The notes: generated by a model from the letters alone, not told the origin. 64,000 nt of DNA from Conchocele bisecta (GCA_029237695.1 CM055277.1:41574242-41638241); one strand, 5' to 3'; positions 60,301-63,202 are shown, counted from the first letter of the stretch. A program made the numbers and translations.

Positions 60301-63202
60301 TAAATCCCATATATTACCTGTACAAGTACATGCTCAAGTATGTGTACAAATGGGGAGAAAATCCCAAAATAAGAACTGAATATTTACAATAAAAAAACTA
60401 TATATTCCACCCTGAAATCAGAATAATCCTGATCTGATGCTAGAACCTCGCCACACCATAATCACTTGGCCCCGTCCCAAAAGCAGTAGGATCAGTAATA
60501 ATCTTACTACTTTTATAATGGGCTATAACCCAATTCAACTCCCAGGTAACAAAAAAGCCAGGATAAAAATGTATCTGAGGGCCAAACCAGGCAAATCGTG
60601 ATTCCTATAAGGAGGAACCCCTACCGTTAATTTACGCCGTCGCATTCACCCGACCAACCACCCACGAATTGACAATTGTGCTGCAAAATTCACAGGAAGA
60701 TTCAGTGGGTCAAAATACTCCCGAGGATTATTGATAGAGCGTGCAGAATTTATTCATTATACAAACATGTATGTATTGGACAATACCTGCGGAATCAGTT
60801 TTCTGTGTAGCTGTTGCGGTACTGGTGGTAGATTTGTGTGCGTTTGATTGCATGGCCGGCCGCTTCTTGTGTCTCGGCGGGCGCTGATCTGGCTTCACGT
60901 CGAACCGTGATATCCCCTGACCCTTCTTAAGGAAATTCCTCTTTGGCACGCTCGGGGAATCTGTGCTGTTGGCTTTGCGCAACTGTCGGCGATAAACGAG
61001 ACACGTCATGTGATTTTGTACCAAAGAACATGTGCGATCTTTAATGAAATATATTTACAGAAACTGTGATTTTTTTCCGTAAATGACTTTGTAAGATGAC
61101 GAAATTTTCATAGTATAATTCCGTATTTTTTGCTATGAAAGTTTCATCAACTTTCGACGTCATATACATGTATGCAAGATTTCGTAAATATTTGTTTTAT
61201 GATAAATCGCACAAGTTCTTAATAGGTACAAAATCACATGGAGTATCTCAAATGAGACACACCATGTGATTGTATACCTTCGGACATTTGCGTAATTTCA
61301 TTAAATACATTTGCAAAATTTACAATATTTTCCGTAAATGGCGTCAAAAGTTACAAATTTTTCACAGTACATGCGAAATTTTATTTTATTTTATTTATGA
61401 AAAATACTGTAAATTTTATTACACAGATGTTCGGAGGTACAAAATCACATGGCGTGTCTCAAATGAGATTTATTGCCTTCATGAATATGAGAATTTGCCG
61501 AAGATATATCATAATAATTATCTTCTGAAAATCATGATCAAAGTTGACAAAAATTTCAGAGCACACGCGAAATGAAGATTCCAAGAGCTCTGTAATTTTC
61601 ATCAACCTTAGGTGTAATTTCGGCCACTGGCTAAGAAAAGGACCTTAGGTCATTTATGACCAGTGTCGATCCTGGTCATTGTGTTCTCATACTATGAAAA
61701 TAATCAAAATTATTATGAGGTATATATCATGTTCAATTGAGAGAATGGTGACCAGTGTAAGCTCTAATTAGACTCTCACTGCACATGGATGCCTACTGTC
61801 TGTTTCACGAAACCTGTTCAAATTGTGCGGCTATTTTTTCGATATTGGCTCATTCTTAAATTCTGATAAAATTTAACAATATCTTCTATTTATTTTGTGA
61901 AATTTGGTCCAATATTGATTTTATTACGATTTCCCCCCCCCCCCCCCCCATGTTAAAGAGTGAAGTGAAGATGTCTATGGGGATTTATTATGGAGAAATT
62001 TTTCTAATTTCGGAAATAGTGGACCGATTTTCAAAATTTTACTTTTGTTTTCTTAGTTAGATAATTTCCAAGCTATCTAGTCCAATTCCAAAATGTTTCT
62101 TCTGTTTTTTTGCTCCTCCCCCACCTTTTCCCCCATGTTAAATTCCTGTAGACAAATTAATTTTTCGTAATAAAATCAATATTTGACCAATTTCACAAAA
62201 TAAAAAGAAGGCTCATTCTTAAAAATTTAATTTATCCAAAAAAATATTGTTTTTGCATTGTTTATATGGCCGTAACATTTGGACAGGTTTCATGAAACAT
62301 GAAACAGACAGTAGGCTCATCAGTGGTTGAATTGGTCACAAACATCAAATCCAATATGCCCATTTTTGCCATGGTTGGACACATATAGTACAGAATTTAA
62401 TACAATATAACTGAATACATATCATCAGAGCTCCAGATAAGTTTTGTATCCAAAAAGTATTATACCCCCATATTTCAAATTCAATGCATATTTTACTTTT
62501 ACATAATGTATTATTGATTTTCTTCCTTATTAAATAGGGAACAGGTCAGTTACTGCAGAATGAATCGGTTAAAGTCGCACAGAAAGCAATACACGTTCAG
62601 CACTTACTTTTTCCTCCTCTGCCTTTAGTTGCTCTTCCAACAATTGCTCAAACGTCTTGGTGGCTGTAAAAATAACAGGATTATTATAAAATAACTGACT
62701 GTATTTATATAATGTCTATGGTAAGTCAGGGTGTGGGATCACATGGTTTCTGAAGGGCTTGACGTCGTGTTTTTAGATGAGTTTACATTAGATTTCCTTT
62801 AATATCTTTCTAACGGAATAACAGCGATCGGCTTTAATAGAAAGTAGGGCATTGCTTATAAAGTAGTTGGTTTAGAAAGGGCAAATTATAAGTCCCTAAG
62901 AAAGCAGGTTTACCTGAGCCACTAATTGGAATCTCATCATGCTTCACATCATCAGGATTCACTTCAATCTGGGTCTCCTGATGCTCATCATCTTCATCAT
63001 CATCACTATCATCATCATCACTATCCTCGCAGTCACTGTCCGTCGCCTCTCTATCATCCCCCGCCCCGCCATCTCTCCCCTCGACTTGTCTCCTCTCTGA
63101 AGGCGGTGCAAGAGGTTTGTGGGCCGGAGGTAGGTCGGGCGACTGGAACGAATCTTCGTTTTCATCTTTCTCCAATAGGGAACGTTGGAGCTTCTTTGGA
63201 GC
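25779..63202 (-). CDS. CENPJ: CENPJ/CPAP (SAS-4) orthologue, 3' part, 19 exons, 5'-partial
   Basis: Centriolar protein that binds tubulin and sets centriole length; its C-terminal G-box domain binds STIL/Ana2 (known for the family). Exons, high to low: 63202-62914, 62663-62608, 60982-60787, 58897-58779, 58145-57948, 55507-55367, 54422-54349, 47805-46853, 44329-44202, 42325-42066, 37908-37815, 37279-37109, 35681-35540, 33876-33453, 32342-32192, 31702-31562, 29293-29220, 26638-26443, 25907-25779. All have AG/GT borders and compatible phases, giving 3,936 nt, 1,311 residues and TAG. Domains: acidic 1-96, basic motif in exon 3, Ser/Asp-rich 358-675, TPPTSKL about 700, coiled coil about 719-893, low-complexity linker 894-1132, G-box 1133-1311. 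Human CENPJ is about 1,338 residues in total, so this orthologue is longer once its missing N-terminus is added. Start codon and PN2-3 lie outside the window. No AATAAA was seen within 300 bp after the stop. Exon borders were read by eye; the exon 13 donor is the least certain. Confidence 0.95.
25960..26175. mobile_element. PL-A fragment in last CENPJ intron
   Basis: CATTTGACCGTGAGCACAAG, AATTATGGATGATGACAAAT and CATATGAAGTCTCAAGCTAA are PL-A unit words; a single unit, diverged. Confidence 0.6.
26443..26638 (-). CDS. CENPJ: CENPJ exon 18 of window (G-box, part 3)
   Basis: 196 nt, phase 2 in (TATTTCAG|TGGTCA) and phase 0 out (TACAAG|GTGCAG). It encodes [55 protein letters not shown] and [10 protein letters not shown]. 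Five successive PDG/PNG/NG turns extend the single open beta-sheet that binds the STIL peptide. The exon is GC-rich compared with the surrounding intron. Confidence 0.97.
26690..27216. repeat. ~48 bp minisatellite, about 11 units
   Basis: Unit: GTTTAATAAATAAATATGCC TGGTTTCTTATGAATCAGTA AACTT, nearly identical from 26,735 to 27,216, with an alternating one-base variant (GAAATCAG / GAATCAG). The first unit is preceded by its inverted copy (AACGAGTTTACTGATTTCAT AAGAAACGAGG). A lone inverted unit occurs at 47,918. Repeated AATAAA in antisense could not serve the minus-strand gene as polyA signals. Confidence 0.92.
27217..27930. mobile_element. FB2-ended element with a longer, different interior
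   Basis: Ends AAAGGTACATACCCGCGCAG and CTGCGTGGGCATGTACCTTT match FB2, and about 150 bp inside the left end also match. The interior (about 27,380-27,800) is different, GC-richer and carries a decayed coding stretch. It may be closer to the autonomous parent or have captured host sequence. Confidence 0.7.
27495..27731 (+). pseudogene. Decayed coding fragment inside FB2-ended element
   Basis: From ATG at 27,495 the frame reads [25 protein letters not shown] and stops. With a one-base shift it continues from about 27,581 as [31 protein letters not shown]. The 'basic leader, then R..NIG..I.KW.EL...L.L' pattern resembles the N-terminal exon of uncharacterised invertebrate proteins often carried by transposons (from memory, low certainty). 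The frame break and lack of downstream coding argue for a relic. I give no function. Confidence 0.5.
28010..28165 (-). mobile_element. tRNA-derived SINE piece plus hairpin
   Basis: Reverse strand GGGATGGGCCGTGGCCTAGA GGATAAGGCATTGGACC is the head of the SINE also found at 59,185. It runs into a hairpin GGAAGAAGGGGGCTAACTCC / GGGAGCCCTCTTCTTCC that recurs at 28,610-28,760. Confidence 0.55.
28215..28390. repeat. Long palindrome in intron
   Basis: Arms TTATTTAACAAGGTGAACTG ATTATCGTGAAATAATG and CATTATTTCAAGATAATCAA CTCACCTGGTTAAATAA around a GGGTCCTTACGCTC.. / ..GGTAGGACCC inner stem; about 170 bp foldback. Confidence 0.75.
28906..29147. mobile_element. FB3 foldback element
   Basis: GGGGCCCATTTCACTAAACT ... 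AGTTTAGTGAAACGGCACC, centre GAGCATAGACTGCATATGCA. Confidence 0.83.
29220..29293 (-). CDS. CENPJ: CENPJ exon 17 of window (G-box, part 2)
   Basis: 74 nt, phase 0 in (GTTCACAG|GTCTAC) and phase 2 out (CCAAA|GTAAGT). It encodes [25 protein letters not shown], the [13 protein letters not shown] signature of the G-box domain. Two FB3 palindromes flank it, at 28,906-29,147 and 29,402-29,648. Confidence 0.97.
29402..29648. mobile_element. FB3 foldback element
   Basis: GGGGGCCGTTTCACTATACT ... AGTTTAGTGAAACGGGGCCC. With the copy at 28,906 it brackets CENPJ exon 17. Confidence 0.83.
29872..30925. mobile_element. FB11 element with an inner TIR insert
   Basis: Ends ACTGTCTGTTGCACGAAACC TGCCCAAATTTTACGGC and GAATTTGGGCAGGTTTCGTG AAACACAGT are inverted. 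Relatives at 45,122-45,706 and 61,793-62,312 are about 0.5-0.6 kb. Here an extra unit with ends CAGTTATCCGGACAATCC and (right) GATAATCTGGAGGATCCCTG, about 29,928-30,585, is inserted; its ends look pogo/Tigger-like. Short frames on the minus strand inside it are not recognisable. Confidence 0.65.
31304..31495. mobile_element. H13 MITE (hAT-like ends)
   Basis: CAGGGATTCCGCTGGGGAAA ... CGCCAGCGGAATCCCTG, a 192 bp palindrome with AAAATCGCCACTTC / GAAAGTGGCGATCG arms and an AT-rich loop. The copy at 42,420-42,590 lies in another CENPJ intron. Confidence 0.85.
31562..31702 (-). CDS. CENPJ: CENPJ exon 16 of window (G-box, part 1)
   Basis: 141 nt (47 codons), phase 0 both sides, acceptor ATTCTAG and donor GTC|GTGAGT. 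It encodes [39 protein letters not shown] and QMMPDQRV. The NG/DG turns spaced by short strands are the hallmark of the TCP10_C (G-box) repeat. The segment [19 protein letters not shown]...PDQRV is nearly invariant in CPAP from insects to vertebrates, as I remember it. Confidence 0.97.
31790..32012. mobile_element. PL-A fragment with (ACGG)n(ACAG)n
   Basis: One PL-A unit (GAATGAAAATATGGTTGATG ACAAATAAG, AAGTTTCAAGCTGATCTG) followed by about seven ACGG and eight ACAG tetranucleotides (31,945-32,003). The core-then-tetranucleotide order is the pearl-type layout. Confidence 0.75.
32192..32342 (-). CDS. CENPJ: CENPJ exon 15 of window
   Basis: 151 nt, phase 2 in (TGTTGCAG|TGTGAC) and phase 0 out (GGCAAG|GTATGG). 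It encodes [40 protein letters not shown] and [11 protein letters not shown]. The last residues, EETQHSDGK, run directly into VERVYGNG of exon 16 and form the first strand of the G-box domain. Confidence 0.93.
32525..32945. mobile_element. S1 SINE-like element (variant)
   Basis: GGTTGAATGGCCTATCAACA GCTAAGGTC ... TGATGCCAGGTCCTCACCAC ... ACCCACTCGGTTGG. The variant GGTTTAGTACTAAATCCCAT replaces the B-box-like word; the same variant is at 60,290 and 63,655, so it is a subfamily. Confidence 0.65.
33009..33380. mobile_element. H8 element
   Basis: CAGAGCTCCAGATAAGGTGC ... CTTATCTGGAGCTCTG, with an inner hairpin AGCTGTAAAAAGCAAACAG / TGTTTGCTTTTTGCAGC. Confidence 0.75.
33453..33876 (-). CDS. CENPJ: CENPJ exon 14 of window (basic low-complexity linker)
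   Basis: 424 nt, phase 1 in (CTTTTCAG|ATCTAT) and phase 2 out at a perfect donor (CAAGA|GTAAGT). The roughly 141 residues are rich in Ser, Asn, His, Lys and Thr: [20 protein letters not shown] near the start, [18 protein letters not shown] in the middle, and a Gly/Lys stretch [20 protein letters not shown] near the end. No domain; it separates coiled coil and G-box and is probably disordered. Confidence 0.9.
33907..34305. mobile_element. H8 element
   Basis: CAGGGCTCCAGATAAGGAAA ... GCTTATCTGGAGCTCTG; the interior (TTTACACATCAACAGACAGC, ATGAAAACATGTCTTGGCAT) matches the copies at 44,371 and 48,681. Ends about 30 bases above CENPJ exon 14. Confidence 0.78.
34330..34640. repeat. Tandem ~130 bp units (AGGAAGCAACTGATGAAGTT)
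   Basis: Two full units and part of a third: AAGGAAGCAACTGATGAAGT TTGG ... CCCAGGGTGGTTAGGT. A diverged relative is at 58,430-58,500 (GGAAGCGATAGATGAAGTTT). Confidence 0.75.
34676..34850. mobile_element. FB9 foldback element
   Basis: GAGACACGCCATGCGATTTT GTACC ... GCAAAATCGCACGGCATGTCTC. Other copies: 35,703, 35,963, 58,917, 60,997 and 61,253, plus half at 41,930. Confidence 0.78.
34890..35140. mobile_element. FB1 foldback element
   Basis: GTAGCAATGACTGGAGAAAT GGGG ... CCCCATAACTCCAGTCACAG; complete. Confidence 0.78.
35205..35518. mobile_element. FB2 element, truncated at CENPJ exon 13
   Basis: Opens AAAGGTACATGCCCACTCAG and follows FB2 up to AAATAAAAACAGATAACAAA, then stops within about 20 bases of exon 13. 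The far end is lost. Confidence 0.75.
35540..35681 (-). CDS. CENPJ: CENPJ exon 13 of window (linker; donor ambiguous)
   Basis: 142 nt, phase 0 in (TATTGCAG|GCGAAG) and phase 1 out. It encodes [20 protein letters not shown], an acidic [15 protein letters not shown] stretch and [13 protein letters not shown] chose the donor AATG|GTAAGG at 35,539. A second one, ACAG|GTTACT at 35,518, keeps the same phase and would add seven residues (KVIRSTG-like). The weak second site lies at the edge of a truncated FB2 element. Upstream, an FB9 copy starts about 24 bases before the exon. Confidence 0.85.
35703..36205. mobile_element. Two adjacent FB9 elements
   Basis: First copy 35,703-35,965 (CAGAGACACGTCATGCGATT ... 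ATCACATGGCGTGTCTC), second 35,963-36,205 (GAGACACGCCATGTGATTTT ... AAATCACAAGGCTCGTCTC). They share the central word GTCTCATATGAGAC, so they abut at a palindromic junction. Confidence 0.8.
36380..36612. mobile_element. FB3 foldback element, left end lost
   Basis: Starts at CTAAACTTCGTACGACTAAC and ends AGTTTAGTGAAACGGCCCCC; centre GCATATGCAGCCGATGCTCA. Confidence 0.8.
37109..37279 (-). CDS. CENPJ: CENPJ exon 12 of window (coiled coil, part 3)
   Basis: 171 nt (57 codons), phase 0 both sides, acceptor TTTCCACCAG and donor AAG|GTACAT. Begins [20 protein letters not shown], continues [20 protein letters not shown] and ends [17 protein letters not shown]. The KESRW..TNSRLR..VEQLE..N.EL pattern matches the end of the CPAP coiled coil. 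The donor lies close to a repeat fragment (about 36,690-36,970). Confidence 0.95.
37553..37797. mobile_element. FB1 foldback element
   Basis: ATGTGGCCGAGACTGGAGAA ... TTCTCCTGTGACAGCCACAT, complete, between CENPJ exons 11 and 12; it ends 18 bases from exon 11's donor side. Confidence 0.8.
37815..37908 (-). CDS. CENPJ: CENPJ exon 11 of window (coiled coil, part 2)
   Basis: 94 nt, phase 2 in (CCTCTCCAG|GCACGA) and phase 0 out (CAG|GTATGC). It reads [32 protein letters not shown] with the carried bases. The [13 protein letters not shown] segment is strongly CPAP-like. About 4.1 kb of intron, mostly one transposon-like insert (37,989-41,132), separates it from exon 10. Confidence 0.95.
38850..39095. 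repeat. Palindromic repeats inside the 3.1 kb element
   Basis: Two related units: AATCAAACAAATGTGACAAT ... GAATCGTCTAAGGAGACAAT TCTCATGTG, then GAATCGTCTTAGGAAACGAT TCTCATGTG; each forms an imperfect hairpin. Confidence 0.6.
39437..39683. mobile_element. Small TIR element with long (C)n tract
   Basis: CAGTAGCGGATTCGGGGGGA ... TCCCTGATTCCGCCACTG, with a C-run of about 38 bases near 39,463-39,502 interrupted by GCA. Nested in the 3.1 kb element. Confidence 0.65.
39950..40790. mobile_element. PL-C element, version with ~192 bp core units
   Basis: One end TTTTTATACGACCGTTTTTA AAAAACGG..CATTATG-like with CGGGCGAGCGG; other end CGACGGGCGTATTTTGTGAC TTGCGGCACTCTTG. Inside are three units of about 192 bp (starting near 40,035, 40,226 and 40,418: GTGTACACAACTCCTCCGAA ACCG). 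Both termini match the element at 48,019-48,680, but the core does not. Nested in the 3.1 kb element. Confidence 0.7.
41150..41215. repeat. Short palindrome
   Basis: GTAGATCCAAATGAGCCGGC TCGTG / CAAGCCGTATCATCAGGATC; diverged relative of 25,668-25,722. Confidence 0.6.
41369..41461. repeat. Perfect palindrome, ~42 bp arms
   Basis: ACACATATCGATGGTCTAGT AACATAAGG... pairs exactly with ...CCTTATGTTACTAGACCATC GATATGTGT around ATTAAAGC. Confidence 0.9.
42066..42325 (-). CDS. CENPJ: CENPJ exon 10 of window (coiled coil, part 1)
   Basis: 260 nt, phase 0 in (TGTACAG|GAACAA) and phase 2 out (TTAAA|GTAGGT). After [18 protein letters not shown] it becomes a continuous heptad-like helix: [20 protein letters not shown], then [20 protein letters not shown] and [20 protein letters not shown]. 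This is the CPAP coiled coil used for dimerisation and centriole/centrosome targeting in the family. Together with the G-box it is one of the strongest identifiers of the gene. Confidence 0.96.
42420..42590. mobile_element. H13 MITE
   Basis: CAGGGATTCCGCTGAGGAAA ... CGCCAGCGGAATCCCTG, 171 bp. The flanks share TTTTGT on both sides, fitting a target duplication of about 6-8 bp. Confidence 0.85.
42595..43330. other. Unassigned intron sequence
   Basis: Words such as TATCTCGATATACGTCCGAG and GATAACTCGATGTG hint at a decayed TIR element (about 42,665-42,850), but I cannot define its ends. No coding exon of CENPJ fits here. Confidence 0.45.
43337..43487. mobile_element. FB3 element, right half
   Basis: From ATTTCAATTGATATGCAGCC to AAAGTTTAGTAAAACGGCCC CC; the left arm is missing. 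Confidence 0.75.
43711..43875. repeat. Near-perfect palindrome, ~75 bp arms
   Basis: GGAATTAATGGCCTTTTTGT GG...GGACGAAGGCC pairs with GGCCTCGTCC...CCACAAAAAGGCCATTCATT CC. Only a few mismatches over 75 bp; loop of about 4. Confidence 0.9.
44202..44329 (-). CDS. CENPJ: CENPJ exon 9 of window (TPPTSKL motif and poly-Q)
   Basis: 128 nt, phase 1 in (TTAACAG|ATCAGC) and phase 0 out (CAG|GTCAGT). It encodes [14 protein letters not shown] then [19 protein letters not shown] and ends with five CAA-coded Gln in a Q-rich tail. TPPTSKL...KLFPKLK matches, from memory, the segment just before the coiled coil in vertebrate CPAP. The (CAA)5 run is a potential length-variable microsatellite inside the coding region. 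Confidence 0.94.
44371..44737. mobile_element. H8 element
   Basis: CAGGGCTCCAGATAAGGAAT ... GCTTATCTGGAGCTCTG with an inner AATTGTCTCC/GGAGACAATT hairpin. It starts 40 bases beyond CENPJ exon 9's acceptor. Confidence 0.78.
45122..45706. mobile_element. FB11 element
   Basis: ACTACTGTCTGTTTCACGAA ACCTGCCC ... GGGCAGCTTTCGTGAAACAG A; inner hairpin CATAGACATCTTCACTCCGT / GTGAAGATGTCTATGG. Confidence 0.8.
45770..46840. mobile_element. PL-A pearl-like array next to CENPJ exon 8
   Basis: Head CAGATGGCCGCAGCTCGCAT GTCGAGCC, then about seven units with TTTGACCTTGACCTTGGGAC and GAATGAATATATGGATGATG. ACGG words occur at 46,552-46,570. It ends within about 20 bases of the exon 8 donor at 46,852. Confidence 0.78.
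46853..47805 (-). CDS. CENPJ: CENPJ exon 8 of window (large Ser/Asp-rich exon)
   Basis: 953 nt, the largest exon; phase 2 in (TTCTTTCAG|AACTTT) and phase 1 out (CTTCAG|GTATAG). About 318 residues, nearly all low-complexity: [20 protein letters not shown] near the start, [20 protein letters not shown] in the middle, and TEQSSESKF near the end. Many acidic SD/SE clusters fit casein-kinase-2-like sites, though that is inference. It is probably a disordered spacer between the N-terminal region and the coiled coil. The PL-A array on its 3' side starts about 20 bases from the donor. Confidence 0.92.
48003..49052. mobile_element. H8 element split by PL-C
   Basis: CAGGGCTCCAGATAAG at 48,003, then the PL-C insert, then resumption at TTAGTAATTGAGTATTGTCA (48,681) and the closing CTTATCTGGAGCACT. 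Compared with 33,907 and 44,371, nothing of H8 appears missing at the break. Confidence 0.82.
48019..48680. mobile_element. PL-C element, version with ~160 bp core units
   Basis: Ends GCACAAGAGTGCCGAAGGTC ACAATATACGCCCGTCGA and CATAATACGTCACGTTTTTT CAAACGGGCGTATAA. Core of three to four units of about 160 bp: AAGGGGAGATAAGTATCGGA and ACCGAATTTGGTTTCGATC. The split H8 element gives its borders. No clear target duplication is seen, as expected for a Helitron-like insertion, though the exact base is uncertain. Confidence 0.75.
49240..49572. mobile_element. S1 fragment joined to partial FB4
   Basis: S1 from TTGGTGTTAAACAGCCTATC to AGAATAACCGGAC, then FB4 from CTGTAGCCGATTTCACCAAC to AATAAATTCAGTATAATAA; the rest of FB4 and of S1 is missing. 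Confidence 0.72.
49655..50110. mobile_element. PL-A pearl-like element
   Basis: Head CTAGATGGCCGTGGCCTGCA TGTCGCGCC, the word ACGATATCGCGCTTTCCACA AGCGGG at 49,805, then two units with TTTGACCTTGACATTGGGCA and ATGGATGATGATAAACACCC. Flanked by (ACGG/ACGT) runs at 49,752. Confidence 0.75.
50381..52887. mobile_element. PL-D pearl-like array, ~160-170 bp units
   Basis: About nine units with TTCTCTGATGTTAAGTTTTG, TTTGACCTTGACCTTGGGAT and GATTTGGCACAGCATGGTAG, preceded by AATATACCCCCCGCGTGGG and followed by (ACGGACGG)n at 52,803-52,840 and TATACCCCCCCATCAACTCG. ATACCCCCC near both ends is a shared end motif. A separate element (50,608-51,495) is inserted in the first unit. A block TATGTGGTAGGCACCCCTTG (about 50,190) recurs at 52,913, outside both ends of the array. 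Confidence 0.75.
50608..51495. mobile_element. TA-flanked element of G-run/A-run hairpin units
   Basis: Ends CCGTATAACCTCGAATTAAC GCC and GGCGTTAAGCCAAGGTTATA CGG are inverted, flanked by TA on both sides. Inside are four units, each made of a G run (7 to over 30), CGTTTATTAGCCAGT, an A run, then the hairpin CAATTTCAAACACAAATAAG GATTTAAGGATTATTTGTGT TTGAAATTG. The ends look pogo-like. It interrupts PL-D. Homopolymer lengths are likely inexact. Confidence 0.8.
53096..53292. mobile_element. FB4 half joined to S1
   Basis: FB4 from AAAATTGAAAATTTCTCCGT to GTTGGTGAAATAGGCTACTG, immediately followed by S1 GTGCCAGGTCCATACCACAC C. The junction matches the middle of S1. Confidence 0.72.
53295..53935. 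mobile_element. FB7 element split by a CAGGGTTC-ended insert
   Basis: FB7 runs TGCTGAGGATATGCCATTAT ... hairpin GTTTGAACC-type (53,350-53,410) ... and resumes AACATATACTTTCATTGAGA to CCCGTAAAGGTGTATTGCGA. The insert, about 53,414-53,839 (CAGGGTTCATACAGCCATGT ... CTTGTGGGAACCCTG), is built of AAGGAGTTTT words; CAACA is present on both sides. CAGGGTTC ends suggest hAT. Confidence 0.72.
54228..54299. mobile_element. 72 bp TA-flanked foldback (pogo-like)
   Basis: CAGTGAAACCTCTCTAAGCC GGACACCCTGGG pairs with CCCAGGGTGTCCGGTTTCGA GAGGTTTCACTG; TA on both sides. Confidence 0.85.
54349..54422 (-). CDS. CENPJ: CENPJ exon 7 of window
   Basis: 74 nt, phase 0 in (TTTTCTCCAG|GTGCCG) and phase 2 out (GCAAA|GTATGT). 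It reads [25 protein letters not shown] once joined to exon 8. It is short and is supported mainly by strong splice sites and by an exact phase match on both sides. A 72 bp foldback with TA flanks (54,228-54,299) lies 50 bases downstream on the gene's strand. Confidence 0.82.
54532..55232. mobile_element. PL-A pearl-like element
   Basis: Head CTAGATGACCTGCATGTCGC GCC, (ACTTTAACCAAAA)n stretches, two units with TTTGACCTTGACATTGGGCA CAGGGGCCGCACGG, an (ACGT/ACAT)n tract at 55,131-55,180 and the tail CCGACTATATCGCGCTTTCA CAAGCGGGCGCGACA. Confidence 0.8.
55367..55507 (-). CDS. CENPJ: CENPJ exon 6 of window
   Basis: 141 nt (47 codons), phase 0 both sides, acceptor CCCACCACAG and donor AAG|GTGAGT. 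It encodes [20 protein letters not shown], then [19 protein letters not shown] and ILPGMLPK. An acidic helix ([13 protein letters not shown]) precedes a SSIVTKG patch. GC is clearly above the flanking intron. The exon lies between a PL-A array (54.53-55.23 kb) and an S1/FB4 pair. Confidence 0.9.
55625..56068. mobile_element. S1 fragment with FB4 inserted
   Basis: S1 from ATTTAACGGCCTGTCAACAG to GAATTAGAATAAC, then a complete FB4 (55,770-56,068; CAGTAGCCTATTTCACCAAC ... GTTGGTGAAATCGGCTACTG). S1 does not clearly resume. Confidence 0.75.
56218..57640. mobile_element. S1 element split by a TA-flanked transposon
   Basis: S1 from TATTGGTGTTTAACGGCCTA to AATGGAAATA, interrupted, then TATTTACATCAAGAACAAAT onward to CCCATTGCATGCTCCC. 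Removing 56,341-57,356 and one TA restores the normal S1 order. Confidence 0.82.
56341..57356. mobile_element. 1,016 bp pogo/Tigger-like element
   Basis: 27 bp perfect inverted ends CAGTGAAATCGCGATGGCTC GAAATGC, flanked by TA on both sides within S1, so insertion with TA duplication is clear. GAGCCATCGCATTTCGAG words repeat inside both ends. An inner palindrome lies at 56,690-56,800 (GTGTTTTTCGTTGTAACTCC / GGAGTT-type). Frames inside are short and show no transposase, so it is non-autonomous. Confidence 0.88.
57948..58145 (-). CDS. CENPJ: CENPJ exon 5 of window
   Basis: 198 nt (66 codons), phase 0 on both sides, acceptor TATTGTAG and donor GAG|GTTTGT. It starts [19 protein letters not shown] and ends [21 protein letters not shown]. 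The first half is basic and probably disordered. The [13 protein letters not shown] end looks helical and is likely the conserved part. It adjoins exon 6 without a phase change. Confidence 0.87.
58180..58345. mobile_element. FB1 fragment
   Basis: GGAATGGGATTTGCGACCAG TGTAGACCCAGATCAGACTG CG ... GGGTCTGCACTGTTCGC; left and right arms lost. Confidence 0.6.
58370..58745. repeat. Repeat related to the 34.3 kb units
   Basis: GGAAGCGATAGATGAAGTTT GATAAAG..GACTAACATATCAAGAGATA as at 34,340, with a tail GACGCCCACGACAACGACGC TTACGACGCC that resembles the GACGCC tracts next to pearl-like tails. Confidence 0.55.
58779..58897 (-). CDS. CENPJ: CENPJ exon 4 of window (basic Ser/Pro/Lys linker)
   Basis: 119 nt, phase 1 in (AATTACAG|CATCTG) and phase 0 out (AATAAG|GTAACA). 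With the carried G it reads [20 protein letters not shown] and continues [21 protein letters not shown] repeated GPxKP pattern and high Lys/Ser/Pro suggest a disordered basic linker. Identity rests on frame continuity with exons 3 and 5, not on a recognisable domain. Confidence 0.85.
58917..59140. mobile_element. FB9 foldback element
   Basis: GAGACACGCCATGTGATTTT GTG ... AAAATCACATGGTGTGTCTC, between CENPJ exons 3 and 4, 20 bases beyond exon 4's acceptor. Confidence 0.8.
59140..59548. mobile_element. FB1 element split by a tRNA-derived SINE
   Basis: FB1 opens TGTGACTGTGACTGGAGAAA TGGG, and resumes after the SINE at CGTTCCTGATTAAATAACAC, continuing to GATCGACACTGGTCG. Confidence 0.75.
59184..59390 (+). 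mobile_element. tRNA-derived SINE with 11 bp target duplication
   Basis: GGGATGGGCCGTGGCCTATG and TTTTGAGTTCAATCCTCACC C (B-box-like GAGTTCAATCC), then GTGGTCCTGTCTCTATATCA CC and a short tail. GTGACCAATGT before and GTGATCAATGT after it form the target duplication. A reverse copy is at 63,425-63,622, a truncated one at 38,530-38,615 and a head at 28,030. Confidence 0.8.
60270..60670. mobile_element. S1 SINE-like element (variant subfamily)
   Basis: TTGTTTGTTGGAGTTTAATA CTAAATCCCA, TATATTCCACCCTGAAATCA, CCAAACCAGGCAAATCGTGA, ending CCGACCAACCACCCACGAAT TG; flanking GAATTGACAATTGT on both sides (60,267 and 60,665) is a likely target duplication of about 14 bp. Confidence 0.75.
60787..60982 (-). 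CDS. CENPJ: CENPJ exon 3 of window (basic KKGQGISRF motif)
   Basis: 196 nt, phase 0 in and phase 1 out (GCAG|GTATTG). It encodes [15 protein letters not shown] followed by [16 protein letters not shown], which matches a short motif conserved in CPAP orthologues downstream of the tubulin-binding region (from memory), then a basic Pro/Lys stretch and a Ser/Thr-rich tail. The acceptor lies about 15 bases from the terminus of an FB9 element at about 60,997, so the repeat supplies most of the 3' intron sequence including the likely branch region. Confidence 0.92.
60997..61468. mobile_element. Two adjacent FB9 elements next to CENPJ exon 3
   Basis: 60,997-61,257 (GAGACACGTCATGTGATTTT ... ATCACATGGAGTATCTC) and 61,253-61,468 (GAGACACACCATGTGATTGT ... 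ATCACATGGCGTGTCTC), meeting at AAATGAGACAC. The first begins 15 bases before the exon 3 acceptor in gene orientation. Confidence 0.8.
61793..62312. mobile_element. FB11 element
   Basis: CTACTGTCTGTTTCACGAAA CCTG ... GACAGGTTTCATGAAACATG AAACAGACAGTAG, with a C run of 16 at 61,934. Confidence 0.8.
62427..62545. mobile_element. H8 fragment
   Basis: CAGAGCTCCAGATAAGTTTT GTATC followed by H8 interior; right end lost about 60 bases beyond CENPJ exon 2's donor side. Confidence 0.65.
62608..62663 (-). CDS. CENPJ: CENPJ exon 2 of window (short helical exon)
   Basis: 56 nt, phase 1 in and phase 0 out, with acceptor TTTTTACAG and a strong donor GTAAGTG. With the carried G it reads [19 protein letters not shown], a charged amphipathic helix. 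It resembles a short conserved helix of the CPAP family as I remember it; an alignment would settle this. It is too short to identify alone and is supported by frame and by both flanking exons. Confidence 0.9.
62914..63202 (-). CDS. CENPJ: CENPJ exon 1 of window (acidic segment)
   Basis: 289 nt, enters in phase 0 after ...TTCAG and leaves in phase 1 at GGCTCAG|GTAAAC. It begins [15 protein letters not shown] and then runs into a very acidic stretch of Asp/Glu/Ser ([16 protein letters not shown]), ending IPISGSG. The acidic stretch is encoded by a near-simple ATC/TCATCA repeat on the + strand, so its length may vary between alleles. The upstream exons lie beyond base 64,000, since 63,205-64,000 holds only repeats. 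Likely disordered; no catalytic role is expected. Confidence 0.9.
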